Source of the DNA: JAVBSX01 sp051660685
Lineage (GTDB): Bacteria; Planctomycetota; Planctomycetia; Pirellulales; Thermoguttaceae
Assembly: GCA_051660685.1 (NCBI GenBank)
Contig: JBOFQB010000057.1
Coordinates: forward strand, 1-60,658
DNA: 60,658 nucleotides
Direction of reading: 5' to 3'
Positions 1-8,997 of the stretch are shown in pieces. A program made the position numbers and the translations under genes. How positions within the stretch are numbered: position 1 is the stretch's first letter; each line of letters opens with the position of its first letter. A model generated the notes under the pieces. The model made no database searches and was not told the DNA's origin. It was given only the letters and a program-made list of their open reading frames with translations.

Positions 1-65
1 ATGCGTTCGAGCAATTTTTTGACGAGAGCTTCGAGTTCGGCGATACGTTTATCTTTGGCATCCAT
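1..65 (-). CDS. 5' fragment of unknown protein (possibly a transposase N-terminus)
   Basis: An ATG at 63-65 on the minus strand opens a frame that runs off the left edge after 21 codons. It reads as a short coiled-coil start, MDAKDKRIAELEALVKKLLE. Heptad-like Glu/Leu/Lys starts of this kind occur at the N-terminus of IS66-type transposases, but also in many other proteins, so no function is assigned. The upstream stretch on this strand shows no clear promoter or ribosome binding site. Confidence 0.35.
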   Translation of the reverse strand, partial: MDAKDKRIAELEALVKKLLER

Positions 66-210
66 AATGACCGCAGTATACGTTTGATACCTCAATCATG
101 TCAAGACCAATTCAAATTGCCGTGAACGGATACAAAAAAATGGACTGTATTTTGTGACGAAGTGCTGCAAAAACAGACAACTCACTTATTGTCGTGCTTT
201 TTTCCCTTTT

Positions 211-294
211 ACTTCCTCAAAAAAAGTACGCCGTTATCTTTCATTCCCCTCATCTCTATCCCCTATTCCCCAGTCCCTAATCCCTATCCCCTAA
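211..294 (-). repeat. Composite intergenic repeat, copy 1 (G-tract plus core)
   Basis: Downstream of the YTV-like gene, the coding-strand reading shows a tract of TAGGGGAT, TAGGGATT and TAGGGACT units (plus strand 245-294). A core reading AAGATAACGGCGTAC and then a T-run and GAGGAAG follows (211-240). The same tract and core recur near 30661, 40680 and 44305. The element starts about 12 bases after the stop codon at 307-309. Function is unknown. A 3'-end role in termination or mRNA stability is inferred from its position only. Confidence 0.6.
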
Positions 295-306
295 ATTCTC
301 ACAATT

Positions 307-1719
307 TCAGGTCTTTTGTCCCGGGAGAAGCGGGTCCGGCTCGGCACCCCCTTCAATCGTCGGACGAGGTTGTTTCGACGTTTCTGTGTCTTCCTTTTTC
401 TCCGTTGTATACAAAGGAGGTGTGTTGTCAAATGTCGTTTTCGAAGTCGGATCAGGTTGGGGTCGCAATGAACCCGAGTTGACACCTGAAGTGTCAACGG
501 AACCATTTGCCGTGTTCGTTGCCGTACTTGGAGTTGTTGGATTCGGCGTCGAAACGGTCGTCGAAGTGATCGTACCTTGTATTACATTTCCGCAAGGGTC
601 AAGCGGGAGAAGTTTTTCGACGAGAACAGGTTTGCGAACAATGTTGACTTCGCGGACCTGACGAGGAATGTTCACTTCCTGAACCTGATTTTCAACAACG
701 GTTTTGTAGGTTGTACGAGGAATTTCCCGGACGACTTCCTCTTCCTGCATTTTGCAAACCTGAACCGGGATGAATTTCTCAACCCTTTCAGTAACCGGTT
801 TATAGGTTGTGACCGGAATTTTTTTGACAATTTCCTCTTGAATCACTTTTTGGACCTGAACCGGTTGGATTTTGACAACCCGCTCTTCCTGAAATGTCGT
901 GATGTTGACCGGAACTTGTTCCACAACGGTTTCAGGGACCATTGTCGTAACCGGGAACTGTTCCGTCACAAAATTCGGCTGATACACCTTTTGAACCTGG
1001 TATTTCTGCTCTCCTTGAAGTGGGGTCCAATAAAGACCGGGCAACTGACGTTTGCTCGTCCCGGTTGCCGGGTCATAATAGGTTCCCCCCGATTGCCAAG
1101 TTAAACGGTTGTACGTCCGGGCCGGTTCCACTTGGACGGAATCGACATATTGGCCCCGATCAACGACCTTCGTTTGAAATGTCGTTGTTGGACGATTAAC
1201 AACATAACGTTTTTCCTGCATGATTGTTTGTTGAACCGGTTTGCGAACCGTCTCAATGATTTCACGATTTTCCAGTTCCACAACCGGTTTGGAAACAAAA
1301 ACCCTTTCTTCCCGTTCTGAGGTTTCGGGCATATACCGGGTTACATTGTAACTTTCATCCCGGTATTCTGTATTCCAAATCGGTCGCATGACCTTGTACT
1401 TTTCCTGAATCAAACTGGTTTCTGGAACCTGTTTGGAAACGGTCGAGATTCGCTCTTCCTTAACCCATTCTGTTTTGTAGGAGACCACTTCAACATCCCG
1501 ATATTCGGTTTCAAACGTCTTTTTGAACGTATTAACAGTAACCGGTTGCGTAATCGGAGCCGATTGAATCGGGACAGATTGGACGGGGACGGATTGAACG
1601 GCAACAGGGGCGGAACCGCAACATTGTGAATAAGCGGGGGAAATCAGCACGCTGAGAACAAAAACGGGCGTGATAATTCCGAGTAAGCAGAGAGAACGAA
1701 CGGAGACGGATTGGGACAT
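307..1719 (-). CDS. Secreted YTV-like repeat protein
   Basis: Protein of about 470 residues, exported by a signal peptide (hydrophobic residues about 10-31, ending near PAYSQ and followed by CC). The rest is a chain of imperfect units rich in Val, Pro, Tyr, Thr, Glu and Arg, such as VPVTTYKPVTERVEKFIPVQ and IPRTTYKTVVENQVQEVNIP. A Ser/Thr/Pro-rich low-complexity tail follows from about residue 385. This style matches the planctomycete YTV-type proteins thought to belong to the cell surface. The family name is my recognition and not a search result. The start at 1719 is chosen over an in-frame TTG at 1740 because AAAGGTG lies just upstream of this ATG and the signal peptide then begins correctly. 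The gene stands alone, with floA 376 bases upstream on the same strand. A role as a structural envelope protein is inferred. Confidence 0.7.
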   Translation of the reverse strand: MSQSVSVRSLCLLGIITPVFVLSVLISPAYSQCCGSAPVAVQSVPVQSVPIQSAPITQPVTVNTFKKTFETEYRDVEVVSYKTEWVKEERISTVSKQVPETSLIQEKYKVMRPIWNTEYRDESYNVTRYMPETSEREERVFVSKPVVELENREIIETVRKPVQQTIMQEKRYVVNRPTTTFQTKVVDRGQYVDSVQVEPARTYNRLTWQSGGTYYDPATGTSKRQLPGLYWTPLQGEQKYQVQKVYQPNFVTEQFPVTTMVPETVVEQVPVNITTFQEERVVKIQPVQVQKVIQEEIVKKIPVTTYKPVTERVEKFIPVQVCKMQEEEVVREIPRTTYKTVVENQVQEVNIPRQVREVNIVRKPVLVEKLLPLDPCGNVIQGTITSTTVSTPNPTTPSTATNTANGSVDTSGVNSGSLRPQPDPTSKTTFDNTPPLYTTEKKEDTETSKQPRPTIEGGAEPDPLLPGQKT

Positions 1720-2095
1720 GATTTCACCTTTGGAATTCAATATAGGCGAGAAATGGTTATTTTTTCGCTAAAATCACTACGATGCTAAAAGCATTACGAC
1801 AAAGCGACGTAAGTGTTTGGGGAATACCACGACATTCTGACGCAATTGTTCAAAAAAGGCAAACCCTTGCTTTTTCGGACAATCACGAAATCAAAACAGC
1901 GCAACCCTATGTAAATCAATAGATTACATTCAGTGAAGAAGTGCAGTTAAAATAACAAGAAATTTTTATTTTTTTCTGACATGTTGCGGACTAATCGGCA
2001 TAAGTCCTATAAACGGCAAGAAAAACTTTAATACTCAGTATTCAAAACCTTCAACGGCTCTGTAAATGTTAAAAACTGGAATACAGATTGACATG
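1720..2095. other. Intergenic stretch between floA and the YTV-like gene
   Basis: 376 bases holding the 3' flank of floA and the 5' flank of the YTV-like gene, both on the minus strand. It is AT-rich. I see no convincing paired -35/-10 boxes, no repeat of the families found elsewhere, and no credible open frame. A weak hairpin (AATAC-TGA-GTATT, about 2030-2042) followed by a short T stretch on the minus strand could help end floA transcription, but the stem is too weak to call a terminator. Confidence 0.4.
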
Positions 2096-3028
2096 TCAAG
2101 TGAGTGCTCCTCTTCGGAATGCGTTTGCAAGGGCAATTGGGACCAACGATTCTGCGGAAATGACATGAGCCCGATTTGCGGCAACTGCTGCTCGATTTTC
2201 CTGTTCGGTCGCAAGAGCAAGTGCCCGTCGTTCTTCGGCCCGAGCTCGCGCAACCCGCATGTCCGCTTCTGCCTGATCCGTCTGCAACCTTGCCCCTATA
2301 TTCTGCCCCACATCAATGTCCGCAATGTCAATCGAGACGATCTGAAACGCGGTCTGCGAGTCAAGACCTCTTCGCAACACTTCCCGAGAAATTCTGTCCG
2401 GGTTCTCCATGACCTCCAAATGTGTCTCGGCTGAACCAATTGCCGTAATGATTCCTTCACCAATCCTCGCAATCACCGTATCTTCCGTTGCACCTCCAAT
2501 CAACTGTTCCAAATTCGTTCGGACGGTCACTTGAGCGCGGACCATAAGTTCAACCCCGTTCCTTGCAACAGCGTTGAGTGTCGTTTTGGTTCCTTTTCGG
2601 TCGGGACAAACAATGACTTTCGGGTTAACACTGGTTCGAACCGCTTCCAAAACGTCTCGTCCTGCCAAATCAATTGCGCAGGTCTGGTCAAACGTCAAGT
2701 CCAAACCCGCACGATGTGCTGCAATCATTGCTCTCATCACATTTGCAATATTCCCCCCCGCCAAATAATGCGCTTCCAAACGATTCGTCGTTACACCCTG
2801 TTGTCCTGAAATCGGCAAACCGGACTGTTTTGCCATAATTCGTGCTTGGACGATTAGTCGGGAGTTGACTTTTCGCAGACTCATTGCAATGAGGCTGAAC
2901 GGGCTGATTTTTGCGCCGGACATATACGCCTGAAACCAAAGAGGTCCATAAAAGAAGACGACGACTGCAACAACAGCGAGCAGGATGAGGGCGATCAAAC
3001 CGACGAAAAGAAAGAGCAACAGTTCCAC
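2096..3028 (-). CDS. floA: Flotillin-like protein FloA
   Basis: 310 residues, the usual size for FloA (UPF0365). It is a membrane scaffold protein that organises functional membrane microdomains. An N-terminal hydrophobic hairpin (about residues 3-35, including LIALILLAVVAVVVFFYGP) is followed by the conserved cytosolic region with SGAKISPFSLIAMSLRKV, LEAHYLAGGNIANVMRAMI and DLAGRDVLEAV. A coiled, Ala/Glu/Arg-rich stretch (AEADMRVARARAEERRALA) near 250-285 matches the flotillin heptads. The start is GTG at 3026-3028, supported by GGGAG seven bases upstream and by the membrane segment beginning immediately. The usual partner NfeD is not adjacent. Confidence 0.93.
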   Translation of the reverse strand: MELLLFLFVGLIALILLAVVAVVVFFYGPLWFQAYMSGAKISPFSLIAMSLRKVNSRLIVQARIMAKQSGLPISGQQGVTTNRLEAHYLAGGNIANVMRAMIAAHRAGLDLTFDQTCAIDLAGRDVLEAVRTSVNPKVIVCPDRKGTKTTLNAVARNGVELMVRAQVTVRTNLEQLIGGATEDTVIARIGEGIITAIGSAETHLEVMENPDRISREVLRRGLDSQTAFQIVSIDIADIDVGQNIGARLQTDQAEADMRVARARAEERRALALATEQENRAAVAANRAHVISAESLVPIALANAFRRGALT

Positions 3029-3040
3029 AACGCACTCCCT

Positions 3041-3074
3041 ATGTTAATTCAGGAAAAATGTTAATTCAGGAAAA
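3041..3074. repeat. 17-bp perfect tandem duplication
   Basis: The 17-mer ATGTTAATTCAGGAAAA occurs twice head to tail (3041-3057 and 3058-3074), just upstream of the floA ribosome binding site. It has no visible role and is probably a recent slippage duplication. Confidence 0.8.
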
Positions 3075-3156
3075 GCAGGAAATACAGTCACAATGACGAT
3101 CATTCCGGCATGTCGGCGATTTTAGCAGACAAAAGACCGATTCGATAGGGTTGTTG

Positions 3157-3205
3157 AAAAAAAGATAAACTGGGCTTGAAAAAAGTATTGCCCAAATACA
3201 AGCCC
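3157..3205 (-). terminator. Possible rho-independent terminator after the DUF1444 gene
   Basis: On the minus strand, GGGCTTG (plus 3199-3205) pairs with CAAGCCC (plus 3172-3178) across a 20-base loop. It is followed within a few bases by a T-rich run (plus 3157-3168, mostly A). It lies about 65 bases after the stop at 3270. The stem is short and the loop long, so efficiency is doubtful. Confidence 0.4.
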
Positions 3206-3269
3206 GCTGATGAGAGCTTCAACGATTCTCCCTATTTTATCCCGTCCCAACGGGTTTGACAAGACGGTT

Positions 3270-4541
3270 TTAGCGGGTTTCGTCTTGCCAAGCAACGAGC
3301 ATTTCAGCAAGTTCCTCTTCGGTTGGAAATTCGCTCACCAAATATCGAATAGGATAGACATTTTGCGGTTTTAAGAGATGTCCAACAGTTTCTTGGACAA
3401 TCGTCCAAGAAATCAAGGGTGTTTCCCGCGCTGTTTCCGCCTCAACAAAAGAAATATAATCCGTTTTGGGTAATAATTGCGTACAATCCGACCGCCAAAA
3501 AGTGTAGACGATCATATCGTCGGGATTTTCAAGCACCTTAGGAAGAATCGGAGCAAGGAATGTCGCTTGATCGTTTGTTTGCTGCAAATTGTCCTGAAGA
3601 AACTGATGTTGAATGTTGTACAACGACATCGAGTCCATCTTCGCTAATTGACGGAAGATGATGTAGGTTTGGTCATTTTTTGGGGGAAACCAAGGACACC
3701 ATTCTTCGCCGACCAGATGAAGGAGAAGTGGGGGGAATGCGCGGGGTTGTTTCTGATTGTCAATGACCTGAGCTGCTAAAACGCAAAGACCGAGTGTATC
3801 TTCGGAACCTGTAATGAGGAGACGATCCGGGCTAAGACAAAGGGCAATTGGATCGCCAATCAGTTCCAAATCACGGATAAAGTCGGTCATCATCAATCGG
3901 GATGAATCGAAACTGTCTTCAGAAGCAGAAACGTAAACTTTCGTTTTATTTTCGAGGGCCAAACAGGCGAAACGGGATTCGCGTTCCAACAGATTTCGGT
4001 TTGCGATTTCCATGATCTCAAAAAAGCTAATTCCCCAATCTTTGAGATGTTGCTCTGAAATCATGATAATCGAATCATACATGTCATAAGCAACCGCCAA
4101 ACCAAAATGGTCCCCGACATCTAGGTAAGGAATCGTCGGGGGACCATTTTTTTTGTCCTGAAAGTGTAAACCGAGCATTTCAAAGTACGTCCTTGCCCTT
4201 AACGCCGGGAATAAATCAGGAATAACGTCTTCAAAATCTGCGGGCAGTTCCTTCAGAAAGAGAAAGTGTCGCAACCATTTTTTGAGGACAATCGGGCGAT
4301 CCTGTTCGTTTGAGCGCGTATATTCGGCATACGCATTCCCCAGATACATAACTTTTTCATTGGGTGCAGGAACTTTCAGAAGAAAATCTTTAGAATCATA
4401 CGAAACGTCCAAATCGGTCTGGATTTCCTTGATCTTCGACAAAATGAGACCCGCAAATTCCTCTTTGAGCAAATTTGGCTCGCGTACAGGAACTACGTTT
4501 TGGTCGTTTGTCGGAAATAATCGGTCAAAAAGTGAACTCAT
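3270..4541 (-). CDS. DUF1444 (YtpQ-like) family protein
   Basis: 423-residue soluble protein with no signal peptide or membrane segment. The central region carries the run recognised in DUF1444/YtpQ proteins: a Lys-Asp-Trp-Gly-Ile-Ser motif followed by an Asn-rich helix, DSFDSSRLMM, and GDPIALCLSPDRLLIT (about residues 170-265). The family is usually shorter (about 260-270 residues), so the roughly 150-residue C-terminal extension, with LLHLVGEEWCPWFPP, is lineage-specific or a second domain I do not recognise. The biochemical function of DUF1444 is unknown. The ATG at 4541 has an AGGA upstream. The gene is followed by a possible terminator and then floA. Confidence 0.7.
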   Translation of the reverse strand: MSSLFDRLFPTNDQNVVPVREPNLLKEEFAGLILSKIKEIQTDLDVSYDSKDFLLKVPAPNEKVMYLGNAYAEYTRSNEQDRPIVLKKWLRHFLFLKELPADFEDVIPDLFPALRARTYFEMLGLHFQDKKNGPPTIPYLDVGDHFGLAVAYDMYDSIIMISEQHLKDWGISFFEIMEIANRNLLERESRFACLALENKTKVYVSASEDSFDSSRLMMTDFIRDLELIGDPIALCLSPDRLLITGSEDTLGLCVLAAQVIDNQKQPRAFPPLLLHLVGEEWCPWFPPKNDQTYIIFRQLAKMDSMSLYNIQHQFLQDNLQQTNDQATFLAPILPKVLENPDDMIVYTFWRSDCTQLLPKTDYISFVEAETARETPLISWTIVQETVGHLLKPQNVYPIRYLVSEFPTEEELAEMLVAWQDETR

Positions 4542-4869
4542 TTGGGTCCTGATTATAGCAATAACGGAAATTTGGAAAAGTGGTCAAAAAAAAGGAAACC
4601 GTGTCGTCCAAATCCATTTACACCAACATATACCCAATATACCGACGTGTTGCTTTACGGTAAAAAAGCCTTTGTCTTTCCTTGCAATTGTGGTATGATA
4701 GAAAGGAAGGAATGAACAATGGAGCGGTCAGGAACCGATATGAACTTGGGGGATCAATAGACTTCTCCGATAATTGATTGGTTTCGCTGAATGATGTTGA
4801 TTTTGTTAAGTAATTATAGTTTGAGTAGAAGGGGTTGGATTTTAGGTTTTTAGGGGTTGGGTTGAAAAG
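4542..4869. other. Divergent intergenic region
   Basis: 328 bases separating the leftward DUF1444 gene from the rightward giant membrane protein. It must contain promoters for both. One sigma70-like candidate for the rightward gene is listed separately (4672-4699). The last 40 bases before 4870 are G/T-rich with no clear ribosome binding site. No open frame or repeat stands out. Confidence 0.4.
4672..4699 (+). promoter_or_regulatory. Candidate sigma70-like promoter
   Basis: TTGTCT (4672-4677), 16 bases, then TATGAT (4694-4699). It would start transcription near 4706, about 165 bases before the ATG at 4870. Identified by consensus match only. Confidence 0.35.
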
Positions 4870-7800
4870 ATGAATTCAGGACAAAGGGTTTCGGGCGAAC
4901 ACGAGCAGATTGAGATGCGGATTCGCGGAGCAGCGCAGACAATCAAACGGGTTGATGTTTTTTTTTCCGGCGTTGTCCTCCTTACTTGGATCGTGTTCTA
5001 CCTTTTCCTGTTTATCCTGCTCGATCACTGGTGTTTCCCGGGTCGTCTCTCCCCTTTCTTGCGAACATTGTTTCTCCTTCCCGGTCTTGCCGGTCTTCTT
5101 TGGTACTTCTTCGCCCGACTGTTTCCCTTACTCAAATACCCAATCAATCCAGTTTATGCAGCCCGCGTTTTGGAAGAACAACGGGAACAACAGATGAAGA
5201 ATACGTTGATTAACTGGACAATGATTCGTCAGGAACAGCAAGAAAGGTTGGGACAACGCAAAGGGGAACAAACCGAACGTGAGAGAGGAGCGGAAATCGG
5301 CTTGAATCCGTTGCAGTTGCAGATGTTGGACGGAATGACGGTTTGTGCAACCCGGGATTTGCAACAGATTCCGCTTGAACTGAATGTCAATCACCTCCCA
5401 CTTTTACGTTGGATTATCACCCTTGCCGTTTTGATTGCCGTTTTGTTTTTTTACACTCTTTTTTCTCCCAAAAATCCCTGGACCTCCTTTCTTCGCTTGA
5501 CCTTACCTTTTGCCGGGATTGATTCGCCAAGTCGATACCGCTTTTTGGACGTGATTCCAGGAGATGCCGTTTTTTTTCAAGGTGAAACGATCACGATTTC
5601 AGCCCGGGTTGAGGGAGCAGGACAACAATCGGTTGTTTTGATTTATTCGACCGAGGATCAACGGATTGTCGATCAGGTCATTCCTATGTCCATTCCGCAA
5701 GGAGCAAACAAGTATGAATGTTCGTTTCCCCCGGGACAATTAGGACTGGAACAGGGGGTTTTGTACCAAATCGGAGTTGGAACAGAACGGAGTCGCGTTT
5801 TTCGACTTGTTGTTGTTCCACCTCAAACCTTTGAGGTTCGGTCGATTACATACCAATTCCCCGTTTATACAGGTCGACAACCGATTACGGTTGAAAACAC
5901 AGGAGACATTCGTGCTTTTGAGGGGACCGAAGTCTTTTTGAATGCTCGTTCCAACTTTGAAATGGATCGGGCTGCTTTCATTCCGAATGATGATGAACGA
6001 AAAGGACGGTCCATGCTCCTTACGGATGATTGTTTTGGGGCAAGTACCTCGTTTGTGTTGAAAATGGACCAAAAGAATCCGACACAAGGTGAATTTCAGA
6101 CGTATCTTTTACGCGGTTATGATGTCGAAGGAAATGTCAATCGTCAACCAAGTGTTTATCATATTGATTTGTTGCAGGACCAACCCCCGACTATCATTTG
6201 GGTTGACTCTCCCAAAGAAAATCCGTTGAGAATTCCCTACAACGGTTTTACCGAGACGATTTTGCGAGCCGAAGATGCCGATTTTGGAATCAGAATGATT
6301 CGTTTACACTTGGAAGTCGCAGGAAAACAATTAACACCCGTTGTCTTACTTCAAGCCGATCAACAACAAATAAGTGGTTTTCAAGGAGCTGTTCAGGTCA
6401 ACGGTTTAATCAAGCCCGAACAACTGGGTTTGCAAGTCGGTGATGTGGTGCAGTATTGGGGAGAAGTGGTTGATACCCGACTTCCTGACGGAAATCGGGC
6501 GTTTACGGAACAATTGACATTTGTTGTGGAAAATCCCAAAGAGGGAGCGGAAAAGAAAGACGCAGACCCTGATCGGTTGGAGTCCTCTGCAAGAGAGAAA
6601 GAAATACAAGGGGAAAAAGATAGTGAGGGCAAGCCGACCGAACGAGAGGAGAATAAGGAAACTGACTTGTCAAACAAAGAGCAACAAGATGAAGAGCGGA
6701 CAAAACAGTCTTCAGATAACCGACGAGAGGATCAGGTCAATCAAAAGAACACCGTAGATGGGGAGAAGGACCCGGGTTCTGAATCGGAGAGTCAAGAACG
6801 TGAGGAGGAAAAAAGTGGGAGGGAAGAGAATAGAGAAGGTGAAAAAGGTCCAGATGCTGATTCGTCGAATCAGGGAGAATCAAGCGGAAATCAGCAAGGA
6901 GAGGGGCAAGGACAGGAGAATCGTCAAAAGGGCTTGAATTCGGGGACCGGGGATGAGGGAGACCAACAGAATCAGCAGTCGGACAATGAGGGGGGAAATT
7001 CAGGTTCTGATTCACAAAATGTGAATCGTTCCAACAGTTCAAATGGAACAGGGGGACAAGAGACGGGTAATGCGGGGGACGATTCAAAGGGTCAAGGAGA
7101 AACGGGAAACGGTTTGGGCGAGAGTCGTCAAAACGGCAAAAAGAATCAAACCGCCCAAAATAATGGGAGTAGTACGAACAGCGAAAATAATGGAAATAGT
7201 GAAAAAAGTACAAATGGTGAAAATGGTGAAAATGGAAAGAATGAGGGGGCAGAAAATGCCGAGTCCCATAAAGGTTCAAAAGGTTCATCTGCGAATCAGG
7301 GACAGGGAGCGACTCGGGCAGAACCGGCAAATGATCGTTCCGTTGACGGAGAAGCGAATCCGGGCGAAGTATTTGACAGGGCATTTCAGCGAATGAGGGA
7401 ATTGGAAAAGGGGAATCGAAGTAATCAAGACAACACGGGACGATTGGAAATGTCAGAACAGTCGGATTCGTTGAATCCTGATTCACAACGACGAACAAAT
7501 CAGGGGTCAGCGTTGAAAAGCGTCCCGACTCAAACATCAAAAACAGGTACAACAGATCAAGCACAACAAGTGTATGTCGAGCGAGAGAAGCCGGAAAATC
7601 AGCATCAACCGGGGAAATTGGCTGATCCTGAGTTGCCGATTTTGGAGAATCGTGATCGGTCAAAACAGCAGGGAAATCAGCAAGCAGACGGGACAACACC
7701 TGATTTGGGTTTAGGAACCGAACGCGAGAGTGAGGTTGGAATTGGAGAAGAACAGGTTGATTCCTTAAAGCGGGAGAATGATTTCAGAAAGGGGGAGCGG

Positions 7801-8604
7801 ACGGATCAACCGGGGACGGAATCCGTTGATCGAGAAAGGGCAGAATTGGCACTTTCAAGTTCTGAAAATCAGGAACAACACAATCAGAAAGGTCCAAAAG
7901 GGAACAGTGCTGAACGAACCGAATCATCTGAAAAGGCAATTGGAAAACAGCAACAAGCGGTTCCGGACGTGAATGACAGAAATGGAGGGAAAAGGGGGGA
8001 AGACACTCGAGAATCGGGCGAATCCGAAAAGTTGGGAGAGACAAAAGAATCGGGGATCAGTGAGGTTCGTTCAGAGCAAAGCGACAAAGGGGCAAAACAA
8101 ACCGATCATGGATCGGGGCAGACGAATAAGGGGGATGAATCGACTCCGCGCAACAAGCGGGAATTTGGGGGGGGAACAGGCGAATCCGAATCTCCGTTTG
8201 ATGATCGGTCAGAAGAAGTCTCATTCCGCTCGAACCGTTCACATTTTGGAAGTGAACAAACATCCCTTGCGTTGAAATTTTTGGAGGAAGAAGCAGCAAA
8301 GACGGAACCGGATTCCCAATTGCTGGAGAATTTGGGTTGGACGAAGAAGGAATTACGTCAATTTGTCCAGAAATGGAAAACAGCGTCAGGTCAACCGGAA
8401 CAGATAAATTCAGGTTTTTCAGACGAAACCAATTGGCGCGAGATGTTGAACGGCATGCAGACGGTTCGACCACAAAAGCAGACAACAGTTCAATCGGGTT
8501 TAGAGAATCAGGATCGGGCGACTGCAACGGGGACACGACGCTTTGAACCGCCCAAGAATCTCAAGGAAAAGGCGAAACGGTATAATGAGGGGATTGGGCA
8601 ATGA
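4870..8604 (+). CDS. Large membrane-anchored low-complexity protein (DUF4175-like)
   Basis: 1244 residues in three parts. The N-terminus has three membrane segments (about 33-57, 62-82 and 178-198), separated by a helical cytosolic stretch. Residues about 215-550 form an extracytoplasmic, beta-rich region, with PRFxV-style strands such as EVRSITYQFPVYTGR. From about 553 to 1110 it is extremely hydrophilic low complexity rich in Gly, Asn, Gln, Ser, Glu and Lys (NGENGENGKNEG, QGQENRQKG). A short conserved-looking C-terminus ends in FEPPKNLKEKAKRYNEGIGQ. The topology resembles DUF4175-type planctomycete proteins that often accompany MoxR/BatA clusters, but no such partners are here. The function is unknown. 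The ATG at 4870 is the only start that keeps the first membrane segment. Confidence 0.6.
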   Translation: MNSGQRVSGEHEQIEMRIRGAAQTIKRVDVFFSGVVLLTWIVFYLFLFILLDHWCFPGRLSPFLRTLFLLPGLAGLLWYFFARLFPLLKYPINPVYAARVLEEQREQQMKNTLINWTMIRQEQQERLGQRKGEQTERERGAEIGLNPLQLQMLDGMTVCATRDLQQIPLELNVNHLPLLRWIITLAVLIAVLFFYTLFSPKNPWTSFLRLTLPFAGIDSPSRYRFLDVIPGDAVFFQGETITISARVEGAGQQSVVLIYSTEDQRIVDQVIPMSIPQGANKYECSFPPGQLGLEQGVLYQIGVGTERSRVFRLVVVPPQTFEVRSITYQFPVYTGRQPITVENTGDIRAFEGTEVFLNARSNFEMDRAAFIPNDDERKGRSMLLTDDCFGASTSFVLKMDQKNPTQGEFQTYLLRGYDVEGNVNRQPSVYHIDLLQDQPPTIIWVDSPKENPLRIPYNGFTETILRAEDADFGIRMIRLHLEVAGKQLTPVVLLQADQQQISGFQGAVQVNGLIKPEQLGLQVGDVVQYWGEVVDTRLPDGNRAFTEQLTFVVENPKEGAEKKDADPDRLESSAREKEIQGEKDSEGKPTEREENKETDLSNKEQQDEERTKQSSDNRREDQVNQKNTVDGEKDPGSESESQEREEEKSGREENREGEKGPDADSSNQGESSGNQQGEGQGQENRQKGLNSGTGDEGDQQNQQSDNEGGNSGSDSQNVNRSNSSNGTGGQETGNAGDDSKGQGETGNGLGESRQNGKKNQTAQNNGSSTNSENNGNSEKSTNGENGENGKNEGAENAESHKGSKGSSANQGQGATRAEPANDRSVDGEANPGEVFDRAFQRMRELEKGNRSNQDNTGRLEMSEQSDSLNPDSQRRTNQGSALKSVPTQTSKTGTTDQAQQVYVEREKPENQHQPGKLADPELPILENRDRSKQQGNQQADGTTPDLGLGTERESEVGIGEEQVDSLKRENDFRKGERTDQPGTESVDRERAELALSSSENQEQHNQKGPKGNSAERTESSEKAIGKQQQAVPDVNDRNGGKRGEDTRESGESEKLGETKESGISEVRSEQSDKGAKQTDHGSGQTNKGDESTPRNKREFGGGTGESESPFDDRSEEVSFRSNRSHFGSEQTSLALKFLEEEAAKTEPDSQLLENLGWTKKELRQFVQKWKTASGQPEQINSGFSDETNWREMLNGMQTVRPQKQTTVQSGLENQDRATATGTRRFEPPKNLKEKAKRYNEGIGQ
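7141..7263 (+). repeat. Asn/Gly/Glu low-complexity coding segment
   Basis: Inside the giant membrane protein, simple codon repetition (AAT-GGT-GAA and variants) encodes runs such as NGENGENGKNEG. It is a local peak of a much longer compositionally biased region (about 6530-8200). It is prone to slippage and so a likely site of length variation between strains. Confidence 0.6.
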
Positions 8605-8997
8605 TAATGATTACATCAAGCAACCTGAACACTTATGTAACCGGACCCTTGACAATGAAGGTGGAATTCCTTACATTGGCGTTTTTCCTGTTTTCCGAGG
8701 GGGTGTTGGGACGCTCTGAAAATTTAACCTTTTGAAAACACAGTCTCTGCAATTGAGGAGATTTGAATTTACATGATTTGTGAGTTGTTTTTAAGAGAAT
8801 AGAAACACAGAGGTCCCCCGTTGTTTTTTGCGCCCCCTCGTTTTGTTGAATATAAGTTTGGAAATGATGTGAATGTTCGCGGTTGATTTGTGGTGTTGAA
8901 CCGAAACAGAACCGAATGTCCTTTTGGACCAAACGGGTCGTCCTCCTTTCCAAAGACCAATCACCTCAGTCGCTTACCTCGTAAGGTGTCGAATTTC
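8605..8997 (+). other. Long leader upstream of tex
   Basis: 393 bases without a credible gene. A promoter candidate at 8649-8677 would give a 5' leader of about 310 bases before the tex ATG. Within the leader, CGAGGGGG (8696-8703) and CCCCCTCG (8833-8840) are perfect inverted repeats 129 bases apart, so the leader could fold back. I recognise no riboswitch or ncRNA family in it. Confidence 0.35.
8649..8677 (+). promoter_or_regulatory. Candidate promoter for tex
   Basis: TTGACA (8649-8654) with a 17-base spacer and TACATT (8672-8677). The -35 is perfect and the -10 moderate. It is one of the better consensus matches in the window. Confidence 0.45.

Noticed and set aside
6737..7699. Long minus-strand open frame (320 codons) inside the giant membrane protein gene
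   Set aside because: It is a mirror of biased codons in the low-complexity plus-strand gene. Its residues (His/Phe/Pro/Leu runs) show no family and no ribosome binding site.
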